From: an uncultured Porphyromonadaceae bacterium
GTDB taxonomy: Bacteria; Bacteroidota; Bacteroidia; Bacteroidales; Muribaculaceae
Direction: 5' to 3'
DNA length: 64,000 nucleotides
NCBI GenBank assembly: GCA_937989585.1
Contig: CALKRW010000063.1
Coordinates: 62,001-126,000, forward strand
The position numbers were made by a program, and so were the translations under genes. Positions 35,760 through 43,595 of this stretch are shown one piece after another; position 1 is the first letter of the stretch; each line of letters opens with the position of its first letter. The notes under the pieces were generated by a model, which saw only the letters and a list, made by a program, of their open reading frames with translations, was not told the DNA's origin and ran no database searches.

Positions 35760-37205
35760 ATGACTGATACTATCTGTGCAATATCTACCCCTACCGGTGT
35801 TGGCGGCATTGCAGTTTGCCGCGTCTCAGGATCCGAGGCACTCCCCATAGTCTCAAAAATCTGGAGCGGGACGGACCTCGCCAGCGTTCCAAGTCACAGC
35901 GCACATCTGGGCACCGTACTCGATGATTGTGGTGACGCTCTTGACCAGGCCGTAGCAACAGTCTTTCGTTCTCCACGTTCGTTCACAGCCGAGGATACCG
36001 TAGAAATATCTGTTCACGGCTCTATATACATACAACAAGCCATCATCGCATCGCTGATAAAAGCCGGAGCACGCCTTGCACAGCCAGGCGAATTCACGCG
36101 ACGCGCCTTTATCGCCGGTCGCTTCGACCTGGCCCAGGCCGAAGCCGTAGCCGACCTGATATCATCTACATCTCGAGCCGCCCAGCGACTAGCCCTGAGC
36201 CAGATGCGCGGTTCTGTATCAAAACGACTCGAACAACTTCGTACACAACTTGTCGACCTCGCCTCACTTGTAGAACTTGAACTCGACTTCAGCGAAGAGG
36301 AAGTGGAATTCGCCTCACGGGAGCACCTCCGTAAACTCGCTTCCGAAATATACCGCGAAGTAAGCGCTCTTCATGCTACATTCGCTACCGGTCAGGCAAT
36401 AAAAAACGGTATCCCCGTCGCCATAGTCGGCCCAACAAACGCAGGTAAATCATCACTGCTGAATGCACTCACCGGAGATGACCGTGCAATCGTAAGCGAC
36501 ATACACGGAACAACACGTGACACCATAGAAGACACACTGTCGCTGCCTTCCGGCCATCAGTTGCGGCTTATCGACACTGCCGGGCTTCGCCATACAACAG
36601 ACACAATCGAACAACTCGGCATAGACCGTTCAATACAGTCACTCCGGCGTGCAAGTATAATTCTTGCCCTACTGCCCGCGACTGAAATCAATGCAAAAGC
36701 GACAATTGACAAAGGCCTTGTTTGCGACCTGCTTGCACAAATTAGATCAGAAGCCCCCGCAACGCCTGTAATTCTGCTATTGAACAAAACCGACCTCTTG
36801 AGCGACACAAAGAGCGAGAACAAATCCATCGCGGAGAATCCATGCTTAGTTTCAGAAAAGACGGGAGAACATACAGACAAAAATCTTACTGTAATTCCAA
36901 TTTCCGTCAAAAACGGTGACGGATTAGACACTCTACGTACCGAACTCCAGCGACAGGTTGACCTTCTGACAAAATCAGGCGACACAGACGGCATAATCAT
37001 AACCAACGCAAGACATGCCCAAGCCCTCGGAGACGCCGCCGAAGCCCTGCGACGCACCCTTGACGCCCTTGACCAAAACCTATCCGGCGATCTCCTCGCC
37101 ATCGACATCCGCCAAGCCATCCACCACCTCGCCACCCTCACCGGCGCCATCACCACAGACACCCTCCTCTCCACCATCTTCACCCGCTTCTGCATCGGCA
37201 AGTAA
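35760..37205 (+). CDS. mnmE: tRNA modification GTPase MnmE
   Basis: With MnmG makes the cmnm5 modification at U34. The N-terminal folate-binding domain (ISTPTGVGGIAVCRVSGSEA), helical domain, and G domain with P-loop GPTNAGKSS at about residues 222-230, G2/G3 DTAGLR, and NKTD (G4) are present. The C-terminus FCIGK carries the conserved Cys of CxGK. Its last 18 bases look like an integration attachment site, and the encoded C-terminus remains intact. The ATG at 35760 is chosen over a 35616 start within the nuclease gene; 481 aa. Confidence 0.95.
   Translation: MTDTICAISTPTGVGGIAVCRVSGSEALPIVSKIWSGTDLASVPSHSAHLGTVLDDCGDALDQAVATVFRSPRSFTAEDTVEISVHGSIYIQQAIIASLIKAGARLAQPGEFTRRAFIAGRFDLAQAEAVADLISSTSRAAQRLALSQMRGSVSKRLEQLRTQLVDLASLVELELDFSEEEVEFASREHLRKLASEIYREVSALHATFATGQAIKNGIPVAIVGPTNAGKSSLLNALTGDDRAIVSDIHGTTRDTIEDTLSLPSGHQLRLIDTAGLRHTTDTIEQLGIDRSIQSLRRASIILALLPATEINAKATIDKGLVCDLLAQIRSEAPATPVILLLNKTDLLSDTKSENKSIAENPCLVSEKTGEHTDKNLTVIPISVKNGDGLDTLRTELQRQVDLLTKSGDTDGIIITNARHAQALGDAAEALRRTLDALDQNLSGDLLAIDIRQAIHHLATLTGAITTDTLLSTIFTRFCIGK
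37188..37205 (+). other. Candidate attachment site (left end of the integrated element)
   Basis: The last 18 bases of mnmE, TTCTGCATCGGCAAGTAA, differ from the attB of SGI1-type elements as recalled (TTCTGTATTGGTAAGTAA) at three positions, all C/T. A recombinase gene lies 1.2 kb inside. No second copy was seen to 64000, so the right site is presumed to lie outside. Confidence 0.4.
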
Positions 37206-37277
37206 TTAGTTGATTATCAATGATTTATATTGATTGTATTTGACTGTTACTGAGCGATAAAACTTAACTCTTACAAG

Positions 37278-37317
37278 AACGCCTAATGCTGATAACTGTC
37301 AGTGTTAGGCGTTTTTA
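37278..37317 (+). terminator. Terminator downstream of mnmE
   Basis: AACGCCTAA (37278-37286) and TTAGGCGTT (37305-37313) form a 9-bp stem with an inner CTGA/TCAG pairing, then TTTT. Confidence 0.8.
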
Positions 37318-37323
37318 TGCACC

Positions 37324-37344
37324 ATTTTGTACGGATTTTGTACG
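37324..37344 (+). repeat. Direct repeat ATTTTGTACG x2
   Basis: Two exact copies of ATTTTGTACG at 37324-37333 and 37335-37344, one base apart (11-bp period), upstream of the integrase cluster. Possibly recombinase or excisionase binding sites. Confidence 0.5.
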
Positions 37345-37390
37345 ACAGCGACTCATTTCACCCCAAGCGTCAGCAAGGTGGTGGAGGTTT

Positions 37391-37424
37391 GCGGACGTAG
37401 ACGGACGTCAACGGACGCGCACGA
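37391..37424 (+). repeat. Three 10-bp phased CGGACG repeats
   Basis: CGGACG occurs at 37392, 37402 and 37412, followed by a partial CGAACA copy at 37422. The period is exactly 10 bp, one helical turn, and the array ends about 30 bp before the start of the multi-HTH gene. It looks like an operator or a recombination accessory site. Confidence 0.55.
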
Positions 37425-37454
37425 ACAAACTAAGGCGAAATTAACACCAACGAA

Positions 37455-38366
37455 ATGAGTAGCAACATTAGAATTGAAAGAATCTGCGAGTGGTGCGGCA
37501 ACCGTTTTATGGCTCAGACAACGGTAACGCGATTCTGCTCCAAAAGATGTTCCGAACACTCCTATAAGGAGCGAATGAGGCAGAAGAAGATGGTTCTCTC
37601 CAATCAAGAGACCAGCCAATGCAATACAGGCCGTAAAAGTCGGGATAAGGATTTCTTGACACCAACGGAAACCGCCCAATATCTCGGTGTGTGCCGGACA
37701 TATATTTATGACAGCATCAACCGAGGTAAAATAAAGGTGACGAGAATCGGAAGAAAGACACTCATCAGCAAATCCGACATTCAGGCGATGTTCGATTATC
37801 TTACACCGAAAGAAACGGAGCAAGTAGAGGTCGCTGAGAAAAAGTCCAAATCAATCTCTGATTTCTATACCCGTGCCGACATTCGGGAGAAGTATGGCGT
37901 AAAGGATTCGTGGATTTACAAAGTGGTCGCCGAGAATAATGTACCCAAGACCATTCTTCGTGGTAAGGCTTATTTCAGCAAGAGCCATATCGACCGGCTT
38001 TTCTCAGCTAGAAAGGAGAATCCGGAGATTACTGAATGGTATTCGGTCGAGGATATTCAGGAAAAATATGGCATGACTCTCTCGGCGATTTATTCGCTGG
38101 TCTCAAAAATCGGAATACCAAAGCGCAAGGAGGGTCCGAAGGTCTATTACTCCAAATATCACTTCGATGTGGCGAAAGGTGCCAAGTCAGCCGAAGATGT
38201 AGAGTTTATCTCGGTACCCGAAGCCATGGAAAAATACTCGCTGACACGTGACCAGCTGTATCACTACGTCAAGACATACAAGATAACCAAGCTCCGTTGC
38301 GGCAAGTATGTCAAGTTGAACGCCAAAGAGTTAGAGGCACTGTTCAACCCCGAGATTCAGTTATAA
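37455..38366 (+). CDS. Zinc-finger, multi-HTH protein next to the integrase
   Basis: 303 aa. The N-terminus has a small zinc finger, CEWCGNRF...FCSKRC (CxxC-CxxxC). Four helix-turn-helix units of the excisionase/MerR type follow: FLTPTETAQYLGVCRTYIYD, FYTRADIREKYGVKDSWIYK, YSVEDIQEKYGMTLSAIYSL and ISVPEAMEKYSLTRDQLYHY. Such repeats accompany tyrosine integrases in Bacteroidetes mobile elements, so it may be a recombination directionality factor or regulator. The phased 10-bp repeats just upstream are a plausible site for it. Same orientation as the integrase. Confidence 0.75.
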   Translation: MSSNIRIERICEWCGNRFMAQTTVTRFCSKRCSEHSYKERMRQKKMVLSNQETSQCNTGRKSRDKDFLTPTETAQYLGVCRTYIYDSINRGKIKVTRIGRKTLISKSDIQAMFDYLTPKETEQVEVAEKKSKSISDFYTRADIREKYGVKDSWIYKVVAENNVPKTILRGKAYFSKSHIDRLFSARKENPEITEWYSVEDIQEKYGMTLSAIYSLVSKIGIPKRKEGPKVYYSKYHFDVAKGAKSAEDVEFISVPEAMEKYSLTRDQLYHYVKTYKITKLRCGKYVKLNAKELEALFNPEIQL

Positions 38367-38367
38367 T

Positions 38368-38407
38368 CCGGTGATTTTTCTCACCGGGCAACCACCATTT
38401 ACCTTTG
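38368..38407 (+). promoter_or_regulatory. Hairpin and -7 box upstream of the integrase
   Basis: CCGGTGA (38368-38374) and TCACCGG (38381-38387) form a perfect hairpin directly after the HTH gene, without a T-run, followed by the -7 box TACCTTTG (38400-38407), 27 bp before the integrase ATG. The hairpin could be an operator or weak terminator. Confidence 0.5.
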
Positions 38408-38434
38408 TACCTTATAATTCTAAAACAGCATAAT

Positions 38435-39541
38435 ATGGAATCAGCAACCATCACCAAAGTAACTCTCCGTCAGGAGAAATTGCGTAGCGGCAAACTGTCG
38501 CTCTACCTCGACTACTACCCGCCCATCTGGAATCCGCACATCAAGAAGATGTCGCGGCGTGAGTTCCTCGGTCTCTATCTCTTCGGCAATTCGAAAGACA
38601 AGTTCGAGCTTGACTACAACGAGGAGATCCTGCTCAAAGCCCGTGGCATCCGCGCAACCCGTGAACTTGCAATCATCAATGAAGAGTTCGGCTTTCTCGA
38701 CCGCACCAAGAAACAGGCTGACTTCCTTGAATATTTCGAGAGCAAGACCAAAGAGAAATATCAGAAATGGGAAATCGTGTATAAGCATTTTAAGGACTTC
38801 TGCAATGGCAGATGCCTCATGAAAGACGTGACCATTGGCCTCTGCAACGACTTCCGCACATACATTCTCAAAATCCGTGTCAAGCAGTCCGGCAATATCA
38901 TATCACGCAATTCTGCCGCCGGGTATTGGTCAACATTCCGTGCCCTTCTGAAACTGGCATATAAGGAAGGCTGGCTCCGGGAGAATGTCAACGACTATCT
39001 TGACCGCATCGACTGGGAGGAGCCGAAAATCAACTACCTCGAAATCGAGGAGGCAAAACGCCTCGCCGCCACTCCCTGTAAAGTGGATGTGCTGAAACGA
39101 GCATCGCTATTCGCCTGTATGACTGGGCTACGCATAAGTGATATTCTACAACTCCGTTGGGAGAATATTGAGCTGTCACCTGATGGCGGCTACTGTATGC
39201 GCATCCGCACCCAGAAGACCAAGACGCAGGCTACATTGCCGTTGAGCGACGAAGCCCTGTCGTATTGCGGCGAACCTGGCCGTGGCATGGTATTCAAGGG
39301 ACTTAGCCGCGCACATACACGCGAGCCGTTCAAGAAATGGCTCAAAGATGCCGGCATCAAGAAGAAAATCACCTTCCACGGACTCCGGCATACTTACGCT
39401 ACATTGTTGATAACCAACGGTACTGACATCTATACAGTCAGCAAGATGCTTACGCATAAAAACGTGGCCACGACTCAGATCTATGCCGAAGTCGTGAATA
39501 AGAAGAAGCGCGATGCAACCAACTCTATATCACTGAAATAA
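38435..39541 (+). CDS. int: Tyrosine-type site-specific integrase
   Basis: 368 aa. An N-terminal arm-binding domain (LRQEKLRSGKLSLYLDYYPP) and SAM-like core-binding domain precede the catalytic domain: TGLRISDILQLRW with the first Arg at about 233, HGLRHTYATLL (H-x-x-R) near 315, a later His, and the nucleophilic Tyr near 350 in TTQIYAEVVNKKK. It matches the Bacteroidetes transposon integrase type (Arm-DNA-bind, Phage_int_SAM_5). The ATG at 38435 is preferred to a TTG at 38405 that overlaps the -7 box. It probably catalyses insertion at mnmE. Confidence 0.93.
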   Translation: MESATITKVTLRQEKLRSGKLSLYLDYYPPIWNPHIKKMSRREFLGLYLFGNSKDKFELDYNEEILLKARGIRATRELAIINEEFGFLDRTKKQADFLEYFESKTKEKYQKWEIVYKHFKDFCNGRCLMKDVTIGLCNDFRTYILKIRVKQSGNIISRNSAAGYWSTFRALLKLAYKEGWLRENVNDYLDRIDWEEPKINYLEIEEAKRLAATPCKVDVLKRASLFACMTGLRISDILQLRWENIELSPDGGYCMRIRTQKTKTQATLPLSDEALSYCGEPGRGMVFKGLSRAHTREPFKKWLKDAGIKKKITFHGLRHTYATLLITNGTDIYTVSKMLTHKNVATTQIYAEVVNKKKRDATNSISLK

Positions 39542-39547
39542 AAAAGA

Positions 39548-39567
39548 ATTAGCATAAAAGCTAATTA
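39548..39567 (+). terminator. Hairpin after the integrase
   Basis: AATTAGC (39548-39554) and GCTAATT (39561-39567) with a 6-nt loop; no T-run follows. A TACCTTTG -7 box at 39584-39591 then starts the toxin-antitoxin unit. Confidence 0.4.
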
Positions 39568-39601
39568 AGTCAGAAATTTGTTATACCTTTGTAGACGAAT
39601 T

Positions 39602-40081
39602 ATGAGCAAGAAAATCAAAATAGAACCTGTGAGGGCCACCGAATCGGCAAGCCTCTACACCATCATCTTTGAGGGTGGTGATATGTCGGAGTTCGCTAAA
39701 TTCCTTAACCGCTTCAAGGACAACGGCAAACTCCAGCGTGACTATCAGCTGATTCTGTATGCCCTTCAAAAGATTCTGGAAAACGGAGTGCAGGAACGAT
39801 ATTTCCGGCCAGAGGGAAAATATGCAGACCGAGTATGCGCTCTCCCGATTGATTCAGGCAAACTCAGATTATATTGCCTGAGAATTTCGGATAAAATATT
39901 GATTCTTGGCAATGGAGGAATCAAGCAAACGAAGACATACAATGAGAATCAGGAACTCAATGGTTATGTCATGGATCTTCAGAAATTTGATGCGCTATTA
40001 AAAGCGGCTGAGAAAGAAGGATCCATCATTGTCGAAGAAACAGTCCTGAATGGAATAACCGATAAAACATTTGAGTTATGA
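39602..40081 (+). CDS. RelE/HigB-like toxin
   Basis: 159 aa from ATG 39602; an in-frame TTG at 39578 lies in the -7 box. The core SEFAKFLNRFKDNGKLQRDY...GVQERYFRPEGK...RLYCLRISDKILILGNGGIKQTKTYNENQEL is the ParE/RelE (Gp49/HigB) beta-sheet pattern, with an extra N-terminal beta strand. Such toxins cleave mRNA at the ribosome. It overlaps the antitoxin start (ATGA), with toxin first, as in HigBA. Toxicity is untested; the pairing supports the call. Confidence 0.78.
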   Translation: MSKKIKIEPVRATESASLYTIIFEGGDMSEFAKFLNRFKDNGKLQRDYQLILYALQKILENGVQERYFRPEGKYADRVCALPIDSGKLRLYCLRISDKILILGNGGIKQTKTYNENQELNGYVMDLQKFDALLKAAEKEGSIIVEETVLNGITDKTFEL

Positions 40082-40341
40082 AAACGACTGCCCAACTGTT
40101 TGATGAATGTCTTGCCACTGTTCAGAACGATGTCAAGATGGAACTTGATATGTCGTTTGCCCTTGCCGATAAGATTGACATGATTCTTCGGGAAAAGAAT
40201 ATCAGTCAGAAGCAGTTGGCAAAAAGGATGGGCAAGACCGAAGCAGAAGTCTCTCGATGGCTTGGAGGTACACATAATTTCACCTTACGGACGATTGCAA
40301 AGATTTCAGATGCTCTCGGTGTCACACTACTGACCATCTAA
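40078..40341 (+). CDS. XRE-family antitoxin
   Basis: 87 aa helix-turn-helix protein: SQKQLAKRMGKTEAEVSRWLGGTHNF TLRTIAK. The ATG overlaps the toxin stop codon (ATGA), so translation is coupled. The HTH makes it the DNA-binding autoregulator of the pair (HigA-like). Probable role: neutralise the toxin and stabilise the element. Confidence 0.8.
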   Translation: MKTTAQLFDECLATVQNDVKMELDMSFALADKIDMILREKNISQKQLAKRMGKTEAEVSRWLGGTHNFTLRTIAKISDALGVTLLTI

Positions 40342-40400
40342 TCTTTATCATATATGTATAAGAATAATCTTTATCTCGATGCTATGTAGGTGTTTAATAT

Positions 40401-40420
40401 GCTTACGATTTGTCGTAAGC
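40401..40420. repeat. Perfect 8-bp inverted repeat upstream of the 76-aa gene
   Basis: GCTTACGA, spacer TTTG, TCGTAAGC, 18 bp before the ATG at 40439. Possible operator of the toxin-antitoxin unit or a hairpin in the leader. Confidence 0.45.
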
Positions 40421-40438
40421 ACAAACTCTTACATAACA

Positions 40439-40669
40439 ATGAGTCGAAGCAAAAGAAAAACTCCCATGAGTACATTCGCTGATTCTCAGAAAGAGGACAA
40501 GCGAATTGCAAACCGAATCTTCCGACACAGAACCAAACAAGCCATCCATTCCGGCTATGAACCGCCTTACAGACTCCGTGAAGTCAGTGATGTATATGGA
40601 TTTGCTGGCGATGGAAAGACATATTGGGGATTCGATTATGAAAAAATCGACCGCTTAATGCGAAAATGA
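40439..40669 (+). CDS. Small basic protein with SRSKRKTP N-terminus
   Basis: 76 aa. It begins MSRSKRKTPMSTF, followed by a KRIANRIFRHRTKQAI basic helix and REVSDVYGFAGDGKTYW. Proteins with the start MSRSRRKTP and a REVSDVW-type motif recur in many bacteria (recollection), with unknown function. The start at 40439 follows the palindrome; a longer frame from 40379 lacks the family start. Confidence 0.6.
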   Translation: MSRSKRKTPMSTFADSQKEDKRIANRIFRHRTKQAIHSGYEPPYRLREVSDVYGFAGDGKTYWGFDYEKIDRLMRK

Positions 40670-40947
40670 GCAATACGATGGAGACCTCTTTATGAAGTCT
40701 TCATCGTGTTCTTTTTTATATAACCAAACCGTTCCACGCTGGTATTGATAGTAAAATCTAAACCTGGTAAGTATTTGATTGAATAGTCGTAGTTTGAACT
40801 ATTAATGTCATATTTTCGGTTTAACAGTCGCAAGTACGACTATTAAAAAGTTATTAGATCTGGAAATCTCCCATCGTAGGGCGAACAATTATATGGGTGA
40901 AATTGTCTATAAAAGCGATGATAATTTCAAAAACTCACTTTTAATTT
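40670..40947. repeat. Intergenic region with nested inverted repeats
   Basis: AATAGTCGTA (40782-40791) and TACGACTATT (40835-40844) are perfect 10-bp arms about 43 bp apart, and TAGTT/AACTA (near 40790-40801) sits next to the left arm. No gene is convincing here; an overlapping ATG frame at 40893 is in competition with the 40948 gene and is rejected. It could be an operator, promoter region or secondary site. Confidence 0.4.
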
Positions 40948-42348
40948 ATGAAGGAAACGCCCCAGCGCTTGAGGAGCTTTGCTCCCCCTACCCGGGACAA
41001 AATTTTTATATGGAGTGCCGTGATTGCCGGATGCGGTATCATTGCTTTACTTGGTCGTTATGCCGCCATATCCCGTTTCGGCACTGACGAATTTACCGGC
41101 AACGTTCTCTTTGCCGTTTTCCTTGTCCTCACAATCGGCCTATATTTCGGTTTCCAGTCGGTAATCGAAGAAGTGTTCAATCGCCTTCAATCTCTTTTTC
41201 GTCGCCGTGAAGTCATGGCTATTGCCGAGACTACCACAGGCAAACAGATTGACGTATCGACACCAGAAGAACCATCGGTAATGCCTATGCAATTTTCTGA
41301 AAGCATATCAGATGATGTTTGCATTGAAGAAAATGAGATTGTGCTCGCAGAAGAAATAGACAATGACAATTCATTTGAAGTATTGGAGATTATCGAAGAT
41401 ATGCGCCACATCCGTTTCTCTGATGGAACGGAAGCATACGTTGGAATGGATCTGTCAGATGACGACATTCTCCATCAGAAGGCTTATGAAGATTCAAGAG
41501 ATTATGAAGCAGAGTTGGAGGAAGCATACAATGAGTATCTTGACTCTATGACTGCGGAAGAACGATATGATTACGAGAACCGGATTACCCGTGTTAAAAA
41601 GAATCGAGAATACGATGAAGATGTTGGTTTCTTCTCATCGGTATCCATTCAGGATGTTCACAAGAATCCTGATGGATCAACTGTGATAGAGGAAACAGAG
41701 CAGGAGGTCTATGTTACCCCCGACGGTTCGGTGTATTATCTTGAAGACATGAACCCAATATGCAAATTCTATGAGAAATACAACGACACCATAGAAACGC
41801 ATGAAGAAATAATCACAAGAAAACAACAATGTGATGAGGCGTTTGAGGAGATGCAACGTCACGAAGAATTATATAATCTTGAACAGGTGTCGTTTATATG
41901 TGCATATATCACACATACCATGAAACAGTTCATGGAGTCTCACGAACTCGACAAACTTCATAATAACGCACGAAACTGGACTAAAAATCCGGTAGCTAAA
42001 TTCGTTGCCGTGCGGCTCCGTAGCAATCATCTGTCGAAAGAAGACCTTAAGCATCTTGGATATAATGTCGGCAAATTCCTGAATCTTAAGGGTAATGAGA
42101 TTGCCTTATTTGTCAAGAATGTATTCGCCGAAAGCTTTGGCACCGTACATGTTCGGACAATTATAGCAAAACTCGCCGACAAGAATCCGGATAAAGATCG
42201 TATTCCATTACTATCGGCAAAAGAAATGAATTATCTCTTTGAACACTATAAACGCTATAAGACCATCAACCTCGACATTATCCCCAAAAGATTGGCTGAG
42301 GAAGAGGCTAAAGCAAAATTAGAGGCAGAAAAGAAGAGCAGGAAATAA
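40948..42348 (+). CDS. Membrane protein with acidic middle region, unknown
   Basis: 466 aa. Two hydrophobic helices near residues 20-38 and 52-72, then an Asp/Glu-rich stretch (about 115-260) with low complexity, and a helical C-terminal domain starting about 310 with SFICAYITHTMKQFMESHELD and KDDLKHLGYNVGKFL-like (EDLKHLGYNVGKFLNLKG). It ends in a charged helix (RLAEEEAKAKLEAEKKSRK). Proteins with this C-terminus appear in Bacteroidetes mobile elements by recollection, not by search. Role unknown. Confidence 0.5.
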   Translation: MKETPQRLRSFAPPTRDKIFIWSAVIAGCGIIALLGRYAAISRFGTDEFTGNVLFAVFLVLTIGLYFGFQSVIEEVFNRLQSLFRRREVMAIAETTTGKQIDVSTPEEPSVMPMQFSESISDDVCIEENEIVLAEEIDNDNSFEVLEIIEDMRHIRFSDGTEAYVGMDLSDDDILHQKAYEDSRDYEAELEEAYNEYLDSMTAEERYDYENRITRVKKNREYDEDVGFFSSVSIQDVHKNPDGSTVIEETEQEVYVTPDGSVYYLEDMNPICKFYEKYNDTIETHEEIITRKQQCDEAFEEMQRHEELYNLEQVSFICAYITHTMKQFMESHELDKLHNNARNWTKNPVAKFVAVRLRSNHLSKEDLKHLGYNVGKFLNLKGNEIALFVKNVFAESFGTVHVRTIIAKLADKNPDKDRIPLLSAKEMNYLFEHYKRYKTINLDIIPKRLAEEEAKAKLEAEKKSRK

Positions 42349-42413
42349 TAAGGACATCCTCTGTATCGTATTGGCGAATAGTTGTGACTTTGTCATGGCT
42401 ATTCGCCTTTTTG

Positions 42414-42938
42414 TTATAAATCAGTCCGATAAAGGACATGTATAAGGAGCGGAGAATCAACTGACAGTTTCGGATGATTAAACTCTCCCGTTTTTTCCAT
42501 TCCAATCTTTTGCATTACACGTTCTGAAGGAGCATTGATTTTGGCTGTGAAAGAAACCAAACGTTCAATTCCTGCATCTTTTGCTAAATTCAACACAGCT
42601 TTTGCAGCCTCCGTAGCATACCCCTGATTGTGATAATCAGCGGCAAGCCGCCAGCCAATTTCAACTCCGGGAGTGAAATCTACATCGAAGCCTATCTCAT
42701 GAAGCCCGACATACCCGATGAATTCTCCGGTCGACTTTATTTCCACTGCATAAAGTCCCCAACCCTTTTTATTGAACTCATCCTGTATCCGTTTATAAAA
42801 TGCAATAGTTTCCTCATCACTCAGCATCGCCGGGAAGTAGCGCATTACCTGCTTATCCTTATTCATTGCAATGAACAATGACAAATCTTCCGGTTTCCAC
42901 GAACGTAAAATAAGCCTTTCAGTTTCGATATATACCAT
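42414..42938 (-). CDS. GNAT N-acetyltransferase (RimJ/RimL type)
   Basis: 174 aa from the ATG at 42938. It begins ETERLILRSW, the RimJ/RimL start, with the acetyl-CoA loop region WRLAADYHNQGYATEAAKAVL (R/Q-x-x-G-x-A) and NAPSERVMQKIGM near the C-terminus. Transfers acetyl to an amine; the substrate is unknown. The reverse orientation and lack of coupling mark it as cargo. A -7 box TAATTTTGC sits on the minus strand at 42966-42958. Confidence 0.85.
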   Translation of the reverse strand: MVYIETERLILRSWKPEDLSLFIAMNKDKQVMRYFPAMLSDEETIAFYKRIQDEFNKKGWGLYAVEIKSTGEFIGYVGLHEIGFDVDFTPGVEIGWRLAADYHNQGYATEAAKAVLNLAKDAGIERLVSFTAKINAPSERVMQKIGMEKTGEFNHPKLSVDSPLLIHVLYRTDL

Positions 42939-42957
42939 AATAGATCTCAATTATAAC

Positions 42958-42966
42958 GCAAAATTA
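42958..42966 (-). promoter_or_regulatory. -7 box of the GNAT gene
   Basis: TAATTTTGC on the minus strand, 19 bp upstream of the ATG at 42938. Confidence 0.5.
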
Positions 42967-42995
42967 CTCAACTTACCACACCAATGAAAGCCATT

Positions 42996-43021
42996 CAAGG
43001 TTATTACTCAAAATAACCTTG
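42996..43021. repeat. Perfect 10-bp inverted repeat
   Basis: CAAGGTTATT (42996-43005), loop ACTCAA, AATAACCTTG (43012-43021). Upstream of the GNAT promoter and the mobilization module. Confidence 0.6.
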
Positions 43022-43163
43022 AAATCACCTACTGTTTTTGCGAATCACCATACAAATATTTTCAAGAAACACCTTCTGAATATCAAAGCGTTAGCACTTG
43101 TCAAACGGTTATTTTAGGAAGTGGTTGCGGTTATTTATTTCACCTTCAACTCACTTTCAATCA

Positions 43164-43200
43164 GTGCGGTTCTATTTCCGTAAACAATTTAAAACCGCAC
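43164..43200. repeat. Inverted repeat flanking the start of the mobilization operon
   Basis: GTGCGGTT (43164-43171) and AACCGCAC (43193-43200), 21-nt loop, 4 bp before the ATG at 43205. The hairpin in mRNA would sit on the start region, so it may control translation of the first mobilization gene. Confidence 0.5.
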
Positions 43201-43204
43201 CGAT

Positions 43205-43591
43205 ATGGAAACACCCCCAATCACTTTCGACCAGCTGCCACATGTGGTAAGCGGTCTCTCCGAGAAACTCGACCGAGTGCTCGACATACTTGATAAGCTC
43301 GGCATCGCCAACCCCATCAAGAATGCCAAGCCCTCACGCAGACTCGTGTATGCGAAAGAGGCTTGCCAGATAATAGGCAAGTCACTTTCGAGCCTCTACC
43401 GCGGCATCAAAGCTCCGAATGACCCCATTCCGAGCTACAAGCGCGGCAAACTCCTCTATTTCTATGAGGATGAACTATACGCATGGATAGAGAGCGGTCG
43501 CAAACATTCCGTTGCACCCTCACTCGCCGAAACAGCTGCTGCCATCACAGCCGGAATGAAACGTCGTCCCCGCGGAGGGTATAATTTCTAA
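43205..43591 (+). CDS. HTH (excisionase-like) protein, first gene of the mobilization module
   Basis: 128 aa. A coiled-coil N-terminus (LSEKLDRVLDILDKLG), then a helix-turn-helix DNA-binding domain with VYAKEACQIIGKSLSSLYRGI and KRGKLLYFYEDELYAWIESG, as in the DUF3853/HTH_17 proteins that begin Bacteroidetes mobilization operons. The short C-terminus is basic (MKRRPRGGYNF). It is followed 4 bp later by DUF3987. Probable regulator of excision or transfer. Confidence 0.78.
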   Translation: METPPITFDQLPHVVSGLSEKLDRVLDILDKLGIANPIKNAKPSRRLVYAKEACQIIGKSLSSLYRGIKAPNDPIPSYKRGKLLYFYEDELYAWIESGRKHSVAPSLAETAAAITAGMKRRPRGGYNF

Positions 43592-43595
43592 GCCT

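Noticed and set aside
40893..41087. 64-aa ORF overlapping the 40948 gene
   Set aside because: No family, competes with a longer frame with clear membrane helices.
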